From Enterococcus sp. DIV2402 (lineage in GTDB: Bacteria; Bacillota; Bacilli; Lactobacillales; Enterococcaceae), in assembly GCF_017426705.2 (NCBI RefSeq), contig NZ_CP147251.1, forward strand, positions 434,001 through 498,000: 64,000 nt of DNA, written 5' to 3'. Positions 61,264 through 64,000 of this stretch are shown one piece after another. Within the stretch, counting starts at the first letter, position 1; every line of letters begins with the position of its first letter. The translations under genes were made by a program, and so were the position numbers. Under the pieces are notes generated by a model that was not told the DNA's origin, ran no database searches, and was given only the letters and a program-made list of their open reading frames with translations.

Positions 61264-61550
61264 ATGATGATAACTATTACGGAAGATATATGTTCGTATT
61301 ATAGTAATCCTAAATCTGTAAAAAAAGGAACAGGGCAAACTGTTAACGGTGTTTGGAATAGTTTAAATCCAATTGCCAAACAAAAATTAGTTACAATTTA
61401 GTTAGATAGTCGTATAAGGAGAAAGTAGTCTATAAATATATTCAGTTTGTAGAATCAAATGCTGAAGATACTAAGAAACAATTGTTACTGTATGATACTG
61501 TAATAGGAAGAAAGACAAATAAAATAAAAAAATATCCGAACGATACAAAA
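61264..61550 (+). pseudogene. Decayed coding fragments
   Basis: A 45-codon frame from ATG 61264 (ends at 61401; contains SNPKSVKKGTGQTVNGVWNS) has no ribosome site. Another open stretch from about 61418 to 61552 without a start codon reads KVVYKYIQFVESNAEDTKKQ and ends YPNDTK. Codon use looks gene-like, but no complete gene remains. I do not recognise the source. Confidence 0.35.
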
Positions 61551-61585
61551 TGAGAGCTATTAGAAACTCTTTGTATCGTTCGGAT
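61534..61585. terminator. Inverted repeat at the end of the decayed region
   Basis: ATCCGAACGATACAAA (61534-61549) and TTTGTATCGTTCGGAT (61570-61585) are exact inverse copies; a T-poor AT tail follows. It shares the ATCCGAAC word with the terminator at 19.5 kb. It may end transcription in either direction. Confidence 0.6.
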
Positions 61586-61663
61586 TATTGTTATTAAAAA
61601 GAGTGATGACGTCATCATTTAAAACCGTTCACTACAAATACGTCTATAGCATCTCACTGCTTT

Positions 61664-63283
61664 TTATTTCTTATAAATATTTTTCAATGTTAATGGTGCG
61701 GCAAAAGTATGGTAGTTTAAGCCTTCAATTGCGTCATTTTGTAAGACAGATTGTTGATTTTGGCTGATAATAATCATGCCCGGGTTTGTTTCAATGACTT
61801 CTTTTTCAGCTGCTATCAATGTTTCCCAACGTTTTTCTAAATCGTTCGCGTATTTGATAGAAGCATCGTCAAGTAATTGATCATAGGCTGGGTTTGAGTA
61901 GTTACGGTCATTGCCAGAATATAGGGTCTTTAATGTTGAAATTGGATCTTTATAATCTGGTGTCCAATAAATCAAGAATAAATCGTAATCGCTGTCTCGT
62001 CCTAAGTTCAAGGCTGTTTCAGTTGGTAAAGCTTTTAGTTCGACAGTTAAACCAGGGAATGTTTCTTGGAGACTATATTGGATACTTTCTCCCATTTTTT
62101 TGTAACCACCATCATCCGTAACCATTAATTCAAGTGTGATGTCATTGCCTAATTCGGCTTTGGCTTCTTCCCAATACTTCAAGGCTTCATCTTTGTTGTA
62201 TTCCATCAAATTGCCCGCTTCTTCACGGAAATCAATGCCGGTGGTTGGATTGCTAACAAATCCTTCTGTTACCGCACCATACAGAGGTTTTGAACCATCT
62301 GCCATGACATTGTTCACTAAGGTTTCTTTGTCGATACCCAACGCAAGAGCTTTACGTAAATGAATGTTTTTAAGTGGGGTATCTTTGCCTCCGCGAACTT
62401 GATTCATGCGGATATAGTTCATCGTTGCAGTTGGATAGGAATGGAAGTCTTCATTATTTAAATTTTGTTTTGCCAACTCACCAGTTAAGGTAGCGACATC
62501 TAATTGACCATCATTGAATAAATTCAAAGCAGTTGAAGCTTCTTTGATGACATCATAATGGATATTTTCGGCTTTGACATTGGCTTTGTCCCAATACTTG
62601 TCGTTCTTCACTAAATCCCAACTTGTTTCAGATTGTTTCCAGTTTTCGACGATGAAGGGTCCGTTATAAACCACACTTTCACTATCTTTCCCATAATTAT
62701 TTCCAAATTCTTTTAATGCTGTTTGATTTTGTGGGAAGAATGTTGGAAAAGTGAGCAATGACGTAAAATAAGGTTTGGCTTCACTTAAATGAACTTCCAA
62801 AGTTTGGTCGTCCAAAGCTTTTACCCCTAGTTCATCCACTTCTTTTTCACCTGCTGAAATCGCTGCGGCATTTTCAACCGTATCAATTAATAAAAAGCTA
62901 TAAATCAAAGCATTTTTTGGATCAATCATTTTTTTCCAAGCAGTTTCAAAGTCATGTGCAGTTACTGGTTCATCATTACTCCAAACAGCATCGTCTCGTA
63001 AAGTAATCGTATAAGTTTTACCATCTTCAGAAATTTCAGGCAATTCTTTCGCTACGGCAGGAATGACGTCATCATTTTCATCTAACGCGTATAAACCTTC
63101 AAAAGCTGCTGTGTGAGTAATTGCATCTGGAAAATCTAACATATTAGAGGTATCTAACGTTGTTAATTCTGATGCAGACATCAAATTAATTGGTGTTGCT
63201 TCTTCTTCTTTTGGTGCGCCTGTTGAACACCCTACTAGTGCGAAAGCAGCAAGGGCACCTAACCAAATTCCCTTTTTATTCAT
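61664..63283 (-). CDS. Oligopeptide ABC transporter substrate-binding lipoprotein (OppA-like)
   Basis: This 539-aa protein has a lipoprotein signal (AFALVGCSTG) and the SBP_bac_5 fold: LTTLDTSNMLDFPDAI, FEGLYALDENDDVIPAVAKELPEIS, TITLRDDAVWSNDEPVTAHDFETAWKK is split by usual family spacing, NGPFIVENWKQSE, and KALALGIDKETLVNNV. It binds peptides outside the cell for import; some enterococcal relatives (PrgZ/TraC) bind sex pheromones. No permease or ATPase genes are adjacent, so it must use ones encoded elsewhere. The cupin gene lies 10 bases upstream. Confidence 0.92.
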   Translation of the reverse strand: MNKKGIWLGALAAFALVGCSTGAPKEEEATPINLMSASELTTLDTSNMLDFPDAITHTAAFEGLYALDENDDVIPAVAKELPEISEDGKTYTITLRDDAVWSNDEPVTAHDFETAWKKMIDPKNALIYSFLLIDTVENAAAISAGEKEVDELGVKALDDQTLEVHLSEAKPYFTSLLTFPTFFPQNQTALKEFGNNYGKDSESVVYNGPFIVENWKQSETSWDLVKNDKYWDKANVKAENIHYDVIKEASTALNLFNDGQLDVATLTGELAKQNLNNEDFHSYPTATMNYIRMNQVRGGKDTPLKNIHLRKALALGIDKETLVNNVMADGSKPLYGAVTEGFVSNPTTGIDFREEAGNLMEYNKDEALKYWEEAKAELGNDITLELMVTDDGGYKKMGESIQYSLQETFPGLTVELKALPTETALNLGRDSDYDLFLIYWTPDYKDPISTLKTLYSGNDRNYSNPAYDQLLDDASIKYANDLEKRWETLIAAEKEVIETNPGMIIISQNQQSVLQNDAIEGLNYHTFAAPLTLKNIYKK

Positions 63284-63293
63284 TTTATTCCTC

Positions 63294-63611
63294 CTAGTTA
63301 CGGTCGACTAACATCCAGACAACTACTGCGGGTTCATCGCCGTCATTATAATTGATGTGACCTTCGCCTTTTTCAATTAATTGCGCATCACCTGGTTTGC
63401 CAAGTAAATCTTGTCCATCCTCCAAGATTGTATGTGCCGTGCCAGAGATGACGTACGAATATTCATCTTGGTCGTGGCGAGCAAAACCTTCTGCTGGACT
63501 TTTTTCACCGGGTTGTAGCGTAATTAAGCCCATCGTGACACGCTCGTTTGGTTGGTTCTTTTGGTCAAAAAAGATAGTCATCTTTTCAGCCAGAGTTGGT
63601 TTAATAATCAT
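63294..63611 (-). CDS. Cupin-domain protein
   Basis: This 105-aa protein has one small beta-barrel: LQPGEKSPAEGFARHDQDEYSYVISG supplies the first metal motif (the His and Glu of HDQDEY) and KPGDAQLIEKGEGHINYNDG the second His. Such single cupins may bind a metal and a small ligand; function is not known. It is read just before the oppA-like gene with a 10-base gap, so the two are likely co-expressed. AGAGGAGCGCTGCT precedes the ATG. Confidence 0.85.
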   Translation of the reverse strand: MIIKPTLAEKMTIFFDQKNQPNERVTMGLITLQPGEKSPAEGFARHDQDEYSYVISGTAHTILEDGQDLLGKPGDAQLIEKGEGHINYNDGDEPAVVVWMLVDRN

Positions 63612-63716
63612 AGCAGCGCTCCTCTCTTTATTACACCTAATAATACTTGAAACCGTTACAATGTCAATCGTTCAAAAGTTTTTAACGGATTAAAAGAGAA
63701 AAAAATTGCATTAAGG

Positions 63717-63745
63717 TTTTCAATACCTAAAAACTATGCTATGCT
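63717..63745 (+). promoter_or_regulatory. Promoter of the TPP-riboswitch transcript
   Basis: A weak TTTTCA (63717-63722), 17 bp, and an extended -10 TGCTATGCT (63737-63745) lie 30 bp before the riboswitch. Confidence 0.5.
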
Positions 63746-63774
63746 TTTGCTGTAGTTAAAATTAAATAGAATCT

Positions 63775-63868
63775 ACTCGCAAAGGGGAGTCCATTTGGGC
63801 TGAGATTGAGTTTACTCTAAACCCTCCGTACCTGTTTCGATCATTCGAGCGTAGGAATTGTGACGAGT
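63775..63868 (+). ncRNA. TPP riboswitch (THI element)
   Basis: The aptamer shows P1 ACTCG/CGAGT, GGGGAGTCC, the pyrimidine-sensor CTGAGA, ACCCTC, ACCTG and GAGCGTAGGAA, in the right order. Downstream, CACTTCTCCTTTG (63892-63904) can pair with the AAGGAGGAG ribosome site (63925-63933) or with GAAGTG right after the aptamer (63870-63875), so control appears translational. No T-tract terminator is present. Confidence 0.93.
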
Positions 63869-63940
63869 TGAAGTGTACATTAGATATATCATCCACTTCT
63901 CCTTTGTGAATTGTAAAGATTCTGAAGGAGGAGTTTTTTT

Positions 63941-64000
63941 ATGCGTTCATCAACAACAAAAATTTGGGTGGAAGGAACTATTTTGGCCGCTTTAGCGATG
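63941..64000 (+). CDS. thiT: Thiamine transporter ThiT (N-terminal part, cut by window end)
   Basis: Only 20 residues are visible (MRSSTTKIWVEGTILAALAM), matching the start of the ThiT S-component, which binds thiamine for an ECF transporter. The TPP riboswitch upstream and AAGGAGGAG ribosome site support this. Another thiamine-related transporter cannot be excluded from so little sequence. Confidence 0.75.
   Translation, partial: MRSSTTKIWVEGTILAALAM

Noticed and set aside
1..64000. tRNA or rRNA genes
   Set aside because: Read through both strands for cloverleaf and conserved rRNA words; none recognised in the intergenic regions.

Overview
The window is a stretch of a low-GC Gram-positive chromosome, most likely an Enterococcus or a close relative in the Lactobacillales. 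Three things point there: housekeeping gene order of the Firmicute type (radA-yacL, gltX-cysE-cysS-mrnC, rlmB-yacP-sigma, yfmF-yfmH-rodZ-pgsA-cinA-recA-rny); a trehalose PTS plus trehalose-6-phosphate phosphorylase route as in lactic acid bacteria; and many Shine-Dalgarno-led GTG/TTG starts with extended -10 promoters. The species is inferred from gene content, not from a database search. Layout: 1-7.4 kb has the end of lacD, purA with PurR-type boxes, a DegV lipid-binding protein, and an RpiR regulator followed by a five-gene operon (protein tyrosine phosphatase plus mannose-family PTS IIA, IIB, IIC, IID). 7.5-16.2 kb has DedA, a YkpA-type ABC-F protein, a ZIP transporter, small membrane proteins, a PASTA protein, proBA and a P1-family peptidase. 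16.4-28.5 kb is conserved informational and metabolic DNA: dut, radA, a PIN-TRAM protein, gltX, a cysteine T-box, cysE-cysS-mrnC, ferrochelatase, rlmB, yacP, a SigH-like sigma factor whose ribosome site lies inside a terminator-like hairpin, veg and a GNAT enzyme. 28.5-40.6 kb has mscL, yfmFH, rodZ, pgsA, cinA, recA with a LexA box, rny, small envelope proteins and amt-glnK with two GlnR/TnrA boxes. 40.6-43.5 kb is an accessory island: a transposon-derived element set into a terminator, a truncated aquaporin gene, a perfect inverted repeat, a minus-strand operon that looks like a bacteriocin precursor with a small membrane immunity-type protein, and a deleted IS1182-like transposase. 43.5-49.9 kb is the trehalose locus (treR, pgmB, phosphorylase, divergent treB). 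50-59.4 kb has a HAD phosphatase, a pentapeptide protein, ispE, a Zur-controlled zinc ABC transporter, purR, ndk, glmU and prs. 59.4-64 kb has a histidine-phosphatase lipoprotein behind a structured leader, a decayed small-ORF region, a cupin-oppA pair, and a TPP riboswitch leading into thiT, which runs off the window. How parts work together: purR at 55 kb can plausibly act on the CGAAC boxes at purA and at its own promoter. TreB imports trehalose as trehalose 6-phosphate, the phosphorylase gives glucose 6-phosphate plus beta-glucose 1-phosphate, and PgmB converts the latter. Amt and the PII protein share GlnR-type control. The most interesting signal is a pair of nearly identical promoter elements (two GACGTT direct repeats exactly 21 bp apart, 41-43 bp ahead of a TATAAT box). 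One drives the bacteriocin-like operon (42.7 kb, minus strand) and the other a decayed small-membrane-ORF locus (60.8 kb, plus strand). This spacing is typical of LytTR-type quorum-sensing response regulators, so the two loci probably belong to one peptide-pheromone regulon whose regulator lies outside the window.
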